A stretch of DNA of 64,000 nt, from positions 1 to 64,000 of the forward strand of contig NZ_QJQX01000029.1 in the NCBI RefSeq assembly GCF_013393185.1, written 5' to 3'. The notes beneath the pieces were generated by a model. It was not told the origin of the DNA. It did not search any database and saw only the letters and a program-made list of their open reading frames with translations. Below are positions 1 to 10,239 of this stretch, piece after piece (position 1 is the stretch's first letter; each line of letters starts with the position of its first letter). The position numbers and the translations under genes are program-made. Source of the stretch: Sphingobium lactosutens (GTDB lineage: Bacteria > Pseudomonadota > Alphaproteobacteria > Sphingomonadales > Sphingomonadaceae).

Positions 1-23
1 TAGAGCATCGTGCCTGAAATAGG
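1..23 (+). repeat. Left terminal inverted repeat of the IS630 element
   Basis: It begins TAGAGCATCG and matches the reverse complement of 1030-1052 at about 18 of 23 positions. The first two bases (TA) are the presumed target duplication. Confidence 0.9.
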
Positions 24-79
24 AATCTGGGGATTTTCAGAGGAGCGAGAATATGATTCACCGTTGATGGAGGTGGATC

Positions 80-1037
80 ATGGGGAAAGCCTATTCAGCC
101 GATCTTCGGGACCGGATTGCCGATCACATTGCAGCCGGGCAATCGCGTCGGTCAGCATCGCGTCATTTTGGGGTGAGCCCCAGTTGCGCTGTGAAGCTGG
201 CGCAGCGGGTGGGGAGGACGGGATCATCGGCACCTGCCCGGCAAGGGCGTCCACCCGGTGATGGCAAGCTGGCACCGCATATGGCGGCCTTGATGACATG
301 GGTCGATGCCGAGCCGGACATCACCATGCCCGAACTGTCGGCCAGACTTGTCGCGGCAACCGGCGTTCGGGCCCATCCTGCCTCATTGTCGCGTGCGCTG
401 CTCAAGGCCGGCTACAGCTTCAAAAAAAACGCTGCTGGCCTCGGAGTGCGGACGCGATGATGTTGCCCAGGCGCGCAGGAACTGGCGCGTTTATCGGCAG
501 TCCAGCTTGCGCAAGGCGCCGCATCGGCTGGTCTTCATCGACGAAACGGCAACCACGACGAAGATGACACGGCTGCGAGGACGGGCCCGCCGTGACCAGC
601 GCCTCAAGGCGCGAGCGCCCTTTGGCCACTGGAAAACCCAGACCTTCATCGCGGCGCTGCGCTGTGATGGACTGACCGCGCCATGGGTCATCGACTGCCC
701 CATGAACCGCACAACCTTCGAAACCTATGTCGAAACCCAACTCGCCCCGACCCTCAAGCCGGGCGATGTCGTCATCCTCGACAATCTCTCCAGCCACAAA
801 AGTGAAAAAGCCAAGGCCATATTGAAGGCCCGGGGCGCATGGTTCCTCTTCACTCCACCATACAGCCCCGACCTCAACCCGATCGAAATGGCTTTCTCCA
901 AACTCAAAGCCCATCTGCGCCGCACCGGCGCAAGGACCATCCATGCCCTATGGCAGGCCATCGGCAATATCTGCGACCTCTACACGCCTGACGAATGCTG
1001 GAACTTCCTCAAAGCCGCTGGATATGCGTCCGATTAA
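80..1037 (+). CDS. IS630-family transposase, two frames joined by a frameshift
   Basis: This is the transposase that cuts and joins the IS ends. The first frame (80-460) encodes about 113 residues before the shift, with the N-terminal helix-turn-helix (MGKAYSADLRDRI start, RSASRHFGVS). The second frame (open from 306, used from about 423 to 1037) encodes the DDE catalytic domain: VFIDETATTT (first Asp), VVILDNLSSHK (second Asp), and PPYSPDLNPIEMAFSKLK (final Glu). Together they give about 318 residues, normal for the family. The second frame lies one base downstream of the first, and both pass through an A8 run at 422-429, so the fusion is made by ribosomal or transcriptional slippage. The stop codon lies inside the right inverted repeat. 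An inactive two-base-shifted relic is the alternative, but all catalytic motifs are intact. Confidence 0.9.
422..429 (+). other. A8 slippery run for transposase frameshifting
   Basis: Eight consecutive A residues are read TTC-AAA-AAA-AAC in the first frame and TCA-AAA-AAA-ACG in the second. Homopolymeric A runs at the junction of overlapping transposase frames are a known slippage signal in several IS families. The required shift here is +1 (or -2). Confidence 0.7.
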
Positions 1038-1052
1038 AGGCTCGATGCTCTA
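1030..1052 (-). repeat. Right terminal inverted repeat of the IS630 element
   Basis: It ends CGATGCTCTA and is the inverted partner of 1-23. The terminal TA (1051-1052) forms part of an accidental TAG stop for the interrupted gene on the minus strand. Confidence 0.9.
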
Positions 1053-1280
1053 GTTGACGATTGCCAGCAGGCAGAACGCTTCTCCCGGCGCGACCTGTCC
1101 CCAATCCTTCTCGGCATGGGGGCCATGCAGGATCAGGGTCAGAATCCGACCTGCCCGATACTGCTGCGACAGCCTGCCTTTGGCTGTTTCCTCGAATGCC
1201 TCGAACAGGATAGTTGCGATGCGAAGAAGCTCCGCCCGGATCGGCACGGGCAGATGGTCGGCATCAGTGCGCAACATCAT
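1050..1280 (-). pseudogene. Nucleotidyltransferase (MNT/HEPN-type) N-terminal fragment cut by the IS
   Basis: The 76 residues resemble the N-terminus of the nucleotidyltransferase-plus-HEPN proteins common on sphingomonad plasmids: a helical start (DHLPVPIRAELLRIATILFEAF), then GRILTLILHG and FCLLAIVN, which correspond to the strand before the G-S motif and the strand carrying the catalytic aspartates. The reading frame ends at TAG made by the IS terminal TA. The catalytic second half and the HEPN domain would lie beyond the IS, outside the window. Where active family members have a GSxAR signature, this one reads GPHAEK, so it may already have been inactive. The start overlaps the previous gene's stop as ATGA (1277-1280), so it was the distal gene of a two-gene operon. 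The family call comes from motif memory, not from a search. Confidence 0.6.
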
Positions 1281-1912
1281 GACAGCGCCTCCCGCTGATG
1301 GCCCTTAATACCCTGCGGGCGCGGGTGGCCGGTTACGTCTGCCACGCGGTTCAGCAAGGCGCGCACAAGCGGACGGACCCGATCAGGTGTGAAGCCGCCG
1401 TCATCTATCGGCGGGTCGCCGATCAGATGCGGATAGCCCCATTTCCAATAGGGCGAGAGAATGACCGCGAGCCGCGCCATGTCGGGGCAATCATGGCCAA
1501 ACCCGGTAGCGTTGGCGTAGGCCAGCGCCTTCGTAATGTCCTGCCGGATATGCGCCGCGTTCCAGTCGTCAGGAAAACCGATGTCCAGAAGATGCGCGCA
1601 AAGCACCAGCTTGGCGACGGCCCCCGCCTGATGTAGCGTCACGCGAACGTCTCGCGCAAAGAAACCCGCCTCGATTGGAGCGAAGGCGATTTCTGCGCTA
1701 TCATAGCGGTCGCGGCTGCGTGCACGGCCTGTCTTGGTCCGAACAAGGGTGGCTGGTTCGTCCTCATAATGCCGGTGAAGCGATGCCAACACCTTTGCCC
1801 AGGGCGAGGCAATCGTCGATACGGTGACAGGCGCGACGATCAAGCCATGCAGCAATCCGCGTCTGGAAGAGACGATTTTCGAATCGCGCGGTGGGAAGTT
1901 GCATAAGTTCAT
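1277..1912 (-). CDS. Conserved hypothetical protein, operon partner of the broken nucleotidyltransferase
   Basis: This protein of about 211 residues is one I cannot assign to a named family. The frame extends upstream to 2005, but ATG at 1912 is preceded by a strong purine-rich ribosome site (GAAGGAAGG), so that start is chosen. The sequence is soluble-looking, with an N-terminal helical part, an RTKTGRARSRDRYDSAEIAF segment and a conserved-looking C-terminal half (AHLLDIGFPDDW, ALAYANATGFGH, ILSPYWKWGYPHLIGDPP). Its stop overlaps the start of the truncated nucleotidyltransferase by ATGA, so the two were co-translated. It is divergent from a ribbon-helix-helix gene across palindromic repeats, which suggests a small regulated module, perhaps toxin-antitoxin-like. 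That role is inference. Confidence 0.65.
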   Translation of the reverse strand: MNLCNFPPRDSKIVSSRRGLLHGLIVAPVTVSTIASPWAKVLASLHRHYEDEPATLVRTKTGRARSRDRYDSAEIAFAPIEAGFFARDVRVTLHQAGAVAKLVLCAHLLDIGFPDDWNAAHIRQDITKALAYANATGFGHDCPDMARLAVILSPYWKWGYPHLIGDPPIDDGGFTPDRVRPLVRALLNRVADVTGHPRPQGIKGHQREALS

Positions 1913-1966
1913 CAGCCTTCCTTCCTTCAGCCATCCGGCACGCATCAGCCGCGCCGGAAAGTGTAA

Positions 1967-2023
1967 CCGGCACCGCTTATAGCGCGAAAGGGAAGAAATA
2001 TGCAATAAGCGGCACCGCTTATT
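1967..2023. promoter_or_regulatory. Palindrome plus half-site between divergent genes (candidate RHH operator)
   Basis: At 2004-2023 the arms AATAAGCGG and CCGCTTATT form a 9-bp inverted repeat around CA. A second copy of the right half (GGCACCGCTTAT, 1969-1980) lies 42 bp upstream. The pair sits between the minus-strand operon starting at 1912 and the plus-strand ribbon-helix-helix gene at 2047. Autoregulating ribbon-helix-helix antitoxins usually bind such repeats. The assignment is inferred from position and symmetry. Confidence 0.55.
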
Positions 2024-2046
2024 ATGCTTCAGGTTGAACGGGTGTC

Positions 2047-2235
2047 ATGCGCGGCTACGACAAACATATGGGAAGACCGCCGCTCAACTTAAAATCGACC
2101 AATGTTCGTTTACCCGAAGGGTTAGGCGAACGAATTGACAAGCTAGTCGGGCGTCAGCGGCGTGCGGCTTTCATCAGAGACGTACTAGAACGCGAAGTCG
2201 AGCGGCTGGAAAGCGACAAAGGCAAGACAGGATAG
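2047..2235 (+). CDS. Ribbon-helix-helix DNA-binding protein
   Basis: A protein of 62 residues, or 55 if it starts at the second ATG (2068, MGRPPLNLKS), which is the more usual start for the family. The core has a beta-strand (STNVRLPEGL) followed by two helices (GERIDKLVGR and RAAFIRDVLEREVERLES), the classic Arc/CopG/ParD fold. Such proteins are transcription repressors and often antitoxins. The gene lies immediately downstream of a palindrome with an upstream half-site, so autoregulation is plausible. No ORF that looks like a cognate toxin follows, because the next gene (mrr) is convergent. Its partner could be the divergent operon at 1277-1912. Confidence 0.75.
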   Translation: MRGYDKHMGRPPLNLKSTNVRLPEGLGERIDKLVGRQRRAAFIRDVLEREVERLESDKGKTG

Positions 2236-2279
2236 AATGGCTGCCGAGTCGGCGCGGAGCTGTCAATGCGGTCGCTGTC

Positions 2280-3206
2280 TTACTCGTCGATGAAAAAGTC
2301 CTCGTCCAATCGCTTGACAGCGACAGTACGGCTAACGCGCACGCCGACGCCGTGCTCGACCATCAGTTCGGCCAATCGCTCTCCATCTATCAAGATCACC
2401 CGTTGTGGAAGATGGCGCGCATATTCAACCGCTGGCGAACTGAAGGTGGAGGTTGTGACGAATACCCCTTTGTTCGCACCAAGGCCGACAAGGCTGCCAA
2501 CAAATCCTTGGATTTCTGGCCTTCCCACGCCGACGTGGGCCGCGTAGCGCTTCGCTTGGATGTAAATGCGATCCAATCCGAGACGGTCCTCGTCAATCAC
2601 TCCGTCCACGCCGCCGTCGCCACTCTTGCCGAGTTGAAGCGCTGCCTGATCATGGCTGCCGCCGTACCCCATGGAAACTAATAGGTCGACGATAACGCGC
2701 TCGAAAAAGGCGGGGCTTTGGGCAAGGGTACGTTGCAAGAGATCAGCCTTGAGCGCGGCGTGAAGCACGCCGTAGGCTGCGTCAATCTGCTCCTCTGGCG
2801 TGATGTCGGACGCTGCGGCGGCCTTCGTTGCGGGCGCTTCGTCTGGGTTTGTACCGCTATTGCCGCTCTTGCTATAGAAGTCGAGAAATGCCGGATATGT
2901 TTTGAGTGTCTCAACGTTTATTTTGACAGGTTTATTTGAGAGGAGCGCCAATCCGGCTTCACTGGCCACGAATTTTCCACGGGTTGGGCTGTCAATCAGT
3001 CCGGCTTTGCTCAAGTAGAATTTAGCCCAGTGAATGCGGTTGTGAAAAATACGCTGCCGACCGCTAGGAAGAAGTTCTTCGCGTTCTGTGTCAGTAAGAT
3101 GAAGTGCGTCCGCCAACTTGTCCGCAGCATGAGGTACGCGTGTTTCACCTTCTGCGGCGAGGCGGAGCACCGGTAGCATAAGCGTCTGGTAGTCAGGTAT
3201 AGGCAA
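2280..3206 (-). CDS. mrr: Mrr-type restriction endonuclease (type IV)
   Basis: This 308-residue protein has the two-domain Mrr layout: an N-terminal winged-helix domain (roughly 1-100, with IPDYQTLMLPVLRLAAEGETR and RIHWAKFYLSKAGLI typical of Mrr_N) and a C-terminal PD-(D/E)xK nuclease domain (FERVIVDLLVSMGYGG, then GDGGVDGVIDED and RIYIQAKRY carrying the catalytic Asp and the Q-x-K). Mrr enzymes cut methylated foreign DNA. The start codon is TTG, 6 bases after an AGAGGA ribosome site. It lies 230 bases downstream of the GIY-YIG/helicase gene on the same strand, so it belongs to the same defence cluster but probably has its own promoter. Confidence 0.88.
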   Translation of the reverse strand: MPIPDYQTLMLPVLRLAAEGETRVPHAADKLADALHLTDTEREELLPSGRQRIFHNRIHWAKFYLSKAGLIDSPTRGKFVASEAGLALLSNKPVKINVETLKTYPAFLDFYSKSGNSGTNPDEAPATKAAAASDITPEEQIDAAYGVLHAALKADLLQRTLAQSPAFFERVIVDLLVSMGYGGSHDQAALQLGKSGDGGVDGVIDEDRLGLDRIYIQAKRYAAHVGVGRPEIQGFVGSLVGLGANKGVFVTTSTFSSPAVEYARHLPQRVILIDGERLAELMVEHGVGVRVSRTVAVKRLDEDFFIDE

Positions 3207-3436
3207 GTCGCGTTCCTCTTATTTTAGACAAGTACATCTAGCGTCTTGACCTACAACTGTACCCATGAACTGAGAGGGTTTGTCATCATATCGAATATCA
3301 AAAAGCGAACGATGGCGGACGGAGGAGCCGACTGCGACTGACGGAATCAGCTCTTCGCCCGCATAAGGTCCTATGGTTGAGATAAAACAGTAGAGCCTCT
3401 TTGGTCCTCGAAACAGGGAAAGGTCGCACCGCTGTT

Positions 3437-5963
<2,527 letters not shown>

Positions 5964-5971
<8 letters not shown>

Positions 5972-7640
5972 CGATGGCGTTGTCCGGGGCCAGTTCGTCA
6001 ACCCACGCATCTTGATGCACAGCGACTTGAGCCTCGATGAAGGCGATTTCTTCTGCTGTTAGCCCATACCTCTGATAGAGATTTTCGTCCGACCAGGGCT
6101 GATCGAGCGGCAAATCCGGTACAAAGGCGTAAACATCGCGCGTGGCGTGTTGCGTTACCTTGCGAAGGGATACCAGGAAGCGCACGAAGCGCGTTCGCAG
6201 ATAGCCCGCGTAATTTCTTGCCGCCGCCTCGTTGTCGAAATGGCCCGCAACCAGATAGGTTTCCGTACAAGCGGTGCCTGGCTCGGCGATAATAGGCTTG
6301 CTGAGGAACTTGGTTTCGACGGCAGCGCTGGTTCCTTGCACGGCGGTCATCAGAACTTTCCATTCGTCAATCCACTGCGGATTGGTGGCGATTTGGGAGC
6401 GTTCAATCCAGCTAACTTTCTGTGAGCCGAACAGCTTTACCGCATCCTTGAGACCTGCCGCGCTGGGTTTGCCATGGAAAAAGGTACGAAAACCAAATGG
6501 CTTACCGCTGGATACGCGAGAATCGAGAGTCGGTTCACCCGCCGCCTTCACCTTTTCGAGAATAGGCACGGCTTCATTCCGCCGTACCAGAACATCGTAA
6601 GCGTTTAGGTGTCGAGCAACCGCTGGCCCAGTTGGCTGCCCATCCCAAATCGTCTGAAACTGGCATGGACCCTGATAGTCCCCATCCCACAGGAAATAGG
6701 AAATACCTCCCCGAATTTTTACACCCGGAAAAGCTTCATAGAGTTTGGGGTAATCTACGATGACCCGCAGGTGTTTGTCGGCCAGCATCTGTTCGCGGAA
6801 CTTGTCTAAACCCTTGCCGCCAGTCATCCATCGCGATGGGGTGACAAAAATCGCATACTTCGGTTCCAGCGCCAGCGCCTGTTCCACGAACATCTGATAG
6901 ATCGGCGCGGCGCTTGTACCGAAACCGCCGTCATCCAACTGATAGGGCGGATTGCCTATGATTACGTCGAACTGCATGTCGGCTCCAAACAACTCGCTGA
7001 TGCGAGCCTTAACGTTGTTGGTATGGATGAACGCATAGGCATGAGTTTCAAAGCCCTCACCACGATCAAGCGCGTGTTGGCTAGCCCCGCAGAATTCGCA
7101 CTTGCCGTCCTTGGCATCGCCACGTTTCTTTAACGTGTTGCCTGCCTCGTCTGTCACCTCGATCCATTTTCCGCCGCCCACCCAATTATGTTCGGTGCGC
7201 TGGAACCAGATGTTGCCGTCATCTCCCGCAAAGCCCTCTGCCACCGAATGTTCGCCATTGGCATGTTTCGAGCAATAGAGGCTCCGCCGCGCCAGTAAGC
7301 TGGTCAGCGTGGTGATGCCGATTCCAAACACCTGCCGGGTCAGAACGTGATTTACCCGCGTTTGTAGGACGGGGATTTCCGCTGCCAGTCCGGCGATCAG
7401 CCGCTTGGCGATCTCCCGGAGGAAAACGCCGGATTTGGCACAAGGATCAAGGAATGTGACCGTGCTATCGGCCCAGATGTTCGCGCCGCCGTTGCGCGCG
7501 GCCCAAGCCTCCGCCAGGGTGTCCAACATCCTGTTGGCAAACTCTGGCGGCGTGAACACCTCATCGTTAGAGAGATTGGCGATGCAGGTCAGAACATCGG
7601 GATTGCGCCCCCGTAACGTAAACCCCGCCTGTCCGTTCAT
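5964..7640 (-). CDS. Adenine-specific DNA methyltransferase, NPPY-containing subunit
   Basis: This 558-residue protein has an Eco57I/N6-adenine methyltransferase arrangement. An EVFTPPEFANRML entry motif is followed by a variant SAM-binding motif I (FLDPCAKSGVFL, about 63-74, where most enzymes have DPACGSG) and the catalytic motif IV NPPY (about 230-233, in FDVIIGNPPYQ). A cysteine-rich insert lies between them (LYCSKH near 123, KCEFCG near 181-184), probably a zinc ribbon. The C-terminal part (about 330-558) is likely the target-recognition region. The gene overlaps the upstream partial methyltransferase by ATGA and the downstream helicase by 8 bases, so all three are translationally coupled. 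It should methylate adenine at the system's recognition site. Confidence 0.85.
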
Positions 7641-8290
7641 ACGGCTCCCCCCGTTTCGCCGGTGGCAAAGCCCGCCAAATCGCTCACCGTCATCGGCGGA
7701 TGTGATGAGGTAGGCTTAAAAATTTCATGAACCTTTTGACCCGCGAAAAGCAGGCCTTCAGCAGTGAGGTCTGCCATGCCGGTTAGCACGTCCAGCCGGA
7801 AATCGCGGCGCTGGAACTTGCCCTTACCCAAATAGCCCCATTCCACCACGTTGATCGGTGCGCCCGCCGTGTCACGCATCGTCATCGCGTCCCCATGCAC
7901 GAGATTAAGGGTCAAGACATAAGAAGCGGCGCGGTAAATCTCATCCGTCTCGGCCAGACCGAGATATTCGGCAAAAACCTCAAGCATATTCGCCCGGCAT
8001 TCGGCGATGTTATCGGCCAGCAGTTCAATCCCGTAAGCACACATCACCGCCAGCAGGGCATAATGCCGCTTCTCGAAATCGGACTTACCGAATTTCAGCT
8101 CCACGGCGGCGAGCTTGCGTTGCAGGATCGGCACAAGGAAGTTACCGCTTCCGCAAGCGGGTTCGAGAAAACGTGCGTCAATTCGCTCCGTCTCGCCCTT
8201 TACGAGATCGAGCATTTTTTCCACGAGCCAGGGCGGAGTGAATACCTCCCCATGATCGGCGACGCGCTTTTTTGATTTGATGAGATTCAT
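7637..8290 (-). CDS. N6-adenine methyltransferase-like protein lacking the NPPY motif
   Basis: This 217-residue protein has a perfect SAM-binding motif I (FLEPACGSGNFL, about 41-52) preceded by GEVFTPPWLVEKML, as in type I/IIG methyltransferases. No (D/N)PP(Y/F) motif follows; the chain continues LNLVHGDAMTM and VVEWGYLGKGKFQRRDF and ends. It cannot be a complete catalytic enzyme by itself. It is immediately followed, with an ATGA overlap, by a second methyltransferase that has NPPY but an unusual motif I. The simplest reading is a split or heterodimeric methyltransferase, with this protein binding SAM. Its start lies 6 bases after the higA stop, so it is likely co-transcribed with higBA. Confidence 0.8.
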   Translation of the reverse strand: MNLIKSKKRVADHGEVFTPPWLVEKMLDLVKGETERIDARFLEPACGSGNFLVPILQRKLAAVELKFGKSDFEKRHYALLAVMCAYGIELLADNIAECRANMLEVFAEYLGLAETDEIYRAASYVLTLNLVHGDAMTMRDTAGAPINVVEWGYLGKGKFQRRDFRLDVLTGMADLTAEGLLFAGQKVHEIFKPTSSHPPMTVSDLAGFATGETGGAV

Positions 8291-8296
8291 GTCTGG

Positions 8297-8626
8297 TCAG
8301 GCCGCAGCGTGCGGCTCGACTGGCTTGCCCTTGAACGGCGCAACCTTGATCTCCCCCTCGCGCTTGCGGGTCTGTGCGATGTCGTAGCTATTCTGCATAC
8401 GCATGAGTGTGTCCATCGATACACCGAACGCCTTTTCGACGCGCAGCGCCATTTCCGGCGACAGGTGTGCGCGTTCGTTGAGCAAGGTCGATAGCGTCGC
8501 GCGCGTCACGCCCAACACGTCGGCCGCCGCAGTGACCGATAGGCCCAGCGGCTCAATGACCTCATACTTGATGAAGCCGCCGGGATGGGCCGGGTTCTTC
8601 AACCGGATGCCTGCAATCGCGGCCAT
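8297..8626 (-). CDS. higA: HigA-type antitoxin (XRE helix-turn-helix)
   Basis: About 109 residues, starting at ATG 8626, which is 5 bases after an AGGAGG ribosome site that overlaps the toxin stop codon; an upstream in-frame GTG at 8632 is less likely. NPAHPGGFIKYEVIEPLGLSVTAAADVLGVTRATLSTLLNERAHLS is the hallmark of the HigA addiction-module antidote family, with the HTH in residues about 28-60. It should neutralise HigB and repress the operon. The C-terminal tail (IKVAPFKGKP) is basic. It lies between higB and the methyltransferase gene with 6 bases to the latter, which ties toxin-antitoxin control to the restriction cluster. Confidence 0.92.
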   Translation of the reverse strand: MAAIAGIRLKNPAHPGGFIKYEVIEPLGLSVTAAADVLGVTRATLSTLLNERAHLSPEMALRVEKAFGVSMDTLMRMQNSYDIAQTRKREGEIKVAPFKGKPVEPHAAA

Positions 8627-8635
8627 AGACACCTC

Positions 8636-8926
8636 CTAGTGGTAATCCTCATAATCGAGGTCGATAATCTCGATCTCCTCGCGGTCGATCCGAAACGTCA
8701 TCCGCCAGTTTTTGGTGACGAACAGACTCCACGTTCCCTTGCGGTCTCCGGTCAGCATGTGGGCCTTCCAGTTCGGGACGGTGCGAAGCTCGTCCGCCCG
8801 CTCCATGTCTTGAAGGAAAGAGACCATGCGCCGGACCTTGGCGGCAACGGCGGGTTGAATGCCGCTTTCATCGTCATCCTCAATGAATTGCCGCAATCCC
8901 TTGTGGACCACGTTCCTGATCTTCAT
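8636..8926 (-). CDS. higB: HigB-type toxin (RelE/ParE superfamily mRNA interferase)
   Basis: A 96-residue protein of the HigB family: VVHKGLRQFIEDDDESGIQPAVAAKVRRMVSFLQDM at the N-terminus and WSLFVTKNWRMTFRIDREEIEIIDLDYEDYH at the C-terminus, the standard RelE-fold ending with basic and aromatic residues. HigB toxins cut mRNA on the ribosome. The toxin gene precedes the antitoxin, as is usual for higBA. It is the first gene of a minus-strand run that continues into the restriction-modification genes. The 145 bases upstream (8927-9071) must hold the promoter; no obvious operator was recognised there. Confidence 0.9.
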   Translation of the reverse strand: MKIRNVVHKGLRQFIEDDDESGIQPAVAAKVRRMVSFLQDMERADELRTVPNWKAHMLTGDRKGTWSLFVTKNWRMTFRIDREEIEIIDLDYEDYH

Positions 8927-9071
8927 GGTTTCTTCTACCCCGACAGACGTTCGGTGTCAAGTTACGCAATACGGGTGTGGGCAAAAACGGGCATGCGCAC
9001 GTTGATGTAAGCCGTGTGCGCTCATTCAACTGTGTTCGGTTTGATGAAAGGAGCGAGGCTGCGTGCCTACT

Positions 9072-9569
9072 TCAGACTCGATTAGCGGGACGATAACGCT
9101 GCCAGTTGTTCCGCGTATAGTCGGCCATGCCTCGCGCTGGATTATAATGGGGATAGATTGACCGGAACGCATCAATTGCTGCGTCCATGTCCAAGCCGCT
9201 CAGCCGGTCGGTGAATTTAAGCAGATAGAGCAGGCCAATCGTCGGTGATCGGGATTGCCCCTGATTGCAGTGGAGCAGGATTCGATGACCGCCGATATTC
9301 TCATGAATTGCAGCCAGCGCTGCGTCGACGATGTCGGCAGGAATGTAATTGACGTCGGCAGCATCCACCAGATTCAGGATTAAGCGCCCCTCGCGTCGAG
9401 CCACCAGATATTCGGGATGATCCTTGGAGGCGGCTCGTCCAGCATAGCCCAATGCCTGCCGGTGATAGGGTTCCTTGCAGGCATGAATGAAAAACCAACC
9501 CGGTTGGCCGCGCACCTGTTGCTCATCGAATTCGCCGCCGACGAACAAATTTCCTTCAATTTCAATCAT
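9072..9569 (-). CDS. Protein tyrosine/dual-specificity phosphatase-like protein
   Basis: This 165-residue protein has the CX5R phosphatase signature HCNQGQSRSPT (Cys about 101, Arg about 107), with an Asp-rich loop upstream (NLVDAADVNYIP) that could supply the general acid. Together these indicate a cysteine-dependent protein or small-molecule phosphatase. It is the last gene of a minus-strand series (10705 to 9072) with gaps of 16 to 38 bases, so probably one operon. Why a mobile element carries it is unknown. The fold call is strong; the substrate cannot be deduced. Confidence 0.75.
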   Translation of the reverse strand: MIEIEGNLFVGGEFDEQQVRGQPGWFFIHACKEPYHRQALGYAGRAASKDHPEYLVARREGRLILNLVDAADVNYIPADIVDAALAAIHENIGGHRILLHCNQGQSRSPTIGLLYLLKFTDRLSGLDMDAAIDAFRSIYPHYNPARGMADYTRNNWQRYRPANRV

Positions 9570-9607
9570 GCTCTTCGATCCATCGCTCGCGCACGCCTGC
9601 TTTCGAT

Positions 9608-9913
9608 CTAACGGAAGGCCTCCGGCGCGGGGAAGTCCTCATATCCAGCGTACATTGCGTAGCCCGCATAGCTGGCATAGCACGCATAAGAACCCCGACG
9701 CCCGGAAACGCCAAAACCCGGCTTTCTCCATCCCGACTTCGAGCGATGCGTTATCAACCGGTTCTGGTTTCTCAGCTCGCCAAGGTAGCGGCCATCGCGG
9801 CCAAAGATCTCATTGCCATGAAAGCGACCGACATGGCACCCGTCATAGGTCCAAAGGTCGTCGCCATCGCGATAGCCAAAACAGGCGCCGCTCCAGGTCC
9901 ATAGCCAGTCCAT
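9608..9913 (-). CDS. Small beta-repeat protein (4-fold beta-flower-like)
   Basis: A 101-residue protein whose first half has repeated short beta units: LWTWSGACFGYRDGDDLWTYDG, HVGRFHGNEIFGRDGRYLGEL. This W-x-Y-D-G / G-x-F-x-G-N-E-I pattern resembles small beta-flower or toxin-repeat-like carbohydrate-binding proteins. The second half is basic, then tyrosine- and glycine-rich (YACYASYAGYAMYAGYEDF). A strong ribosome site (GGGAGG) precedes ATG 9913. It is the fourth gene of the putative five-gene operon. The function is unknown and the family name is tentative. Confidence 0.6.
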   Translation of the reverse strand: MDWLWTWSGACFGYRDGDDLWTYDGCHVGRFHGNEIFGRDGRYLGELRNQNRLITHRSKSGWRKPGFGVSGRRGSYACYASYAGYAMYAGYEDFPAPEAFR

Positions 9914-9934
9914 GCCACCTCCCGCCTCAGCGAA

Positions 9935-10207
9935 CTACCCGTTCGAACATTCCGGGAGCGCCAAGAGATTGTCGTTCCACTTTCCATCCGCATAGGTGCG
10001 CAGGTACTTGCCATTCGCGCCGTTCACGACGCCGATCTCCGCGCGATTTCCGCCAACGAGCGTGAAGAACGTGTTGGTCTTGGCTTCGATGGAATTGATC
10101 ACAGCCTGGCGCGTCCAGTGCCAGGTCGCGCCGCCCAGATGGGTGATGCCCTCGTGCGTATTGTTGCGCGGCTGCTTGTTGATGCAGGTAACCCTTACGT
10201 CTGCCAT
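9935..10207 (-). CDS. DUF3892-like small protein
   Basis: 90 residues matching the DUF3892 pattern: VTCINKQPRNNTHEGITHLGGATWHWTRQAVINSIE and then FFTLVGGNRAEIGVVNGANGKYLRTYADGKWNDNLLALPEC. The family is a short alpha/beta domain of unknown function found widely on bacterial accessory DNA. It is the third gene of the minus-strand operon, between a 62-residue protein and the beta-flower-like protein. No catalytic residues are evident. Confidence 0.72.
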   Translation of the reverse strand: MADVRVTCINKQPRNNTHEGITHLGGATWHWTRQAVINSIEAKTNTFFTLVGGNRAEIGVVNGANGKYLRTYADGKWNDNLLALPECSNG

Positions 10208-10239
10208 TCGAAAATCCCTTCGAAATGAAATGATGGAGA

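Larger units (their letters stand above)
1..1052 (+). mobile_element. IS630-family insertion sequence, complete
   Basis: The element is bounded by imperfect terminal inverted repeats (1-23 and 1030-1052), each ending in TA, which is the target dinucleotide duplicated by IS630/Tc1-mariner transposases. The outer 10 bases (TAGAGCATCG) are identical in inverted orientation. It carries one transposase in two overlapping frames. The right end interrupts a nucleotidyltransferase-like gene, so the insertion is younger than that gene. The left flank is outside the window, so the matching gene half cannot be seen. Confidence 0.93.
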
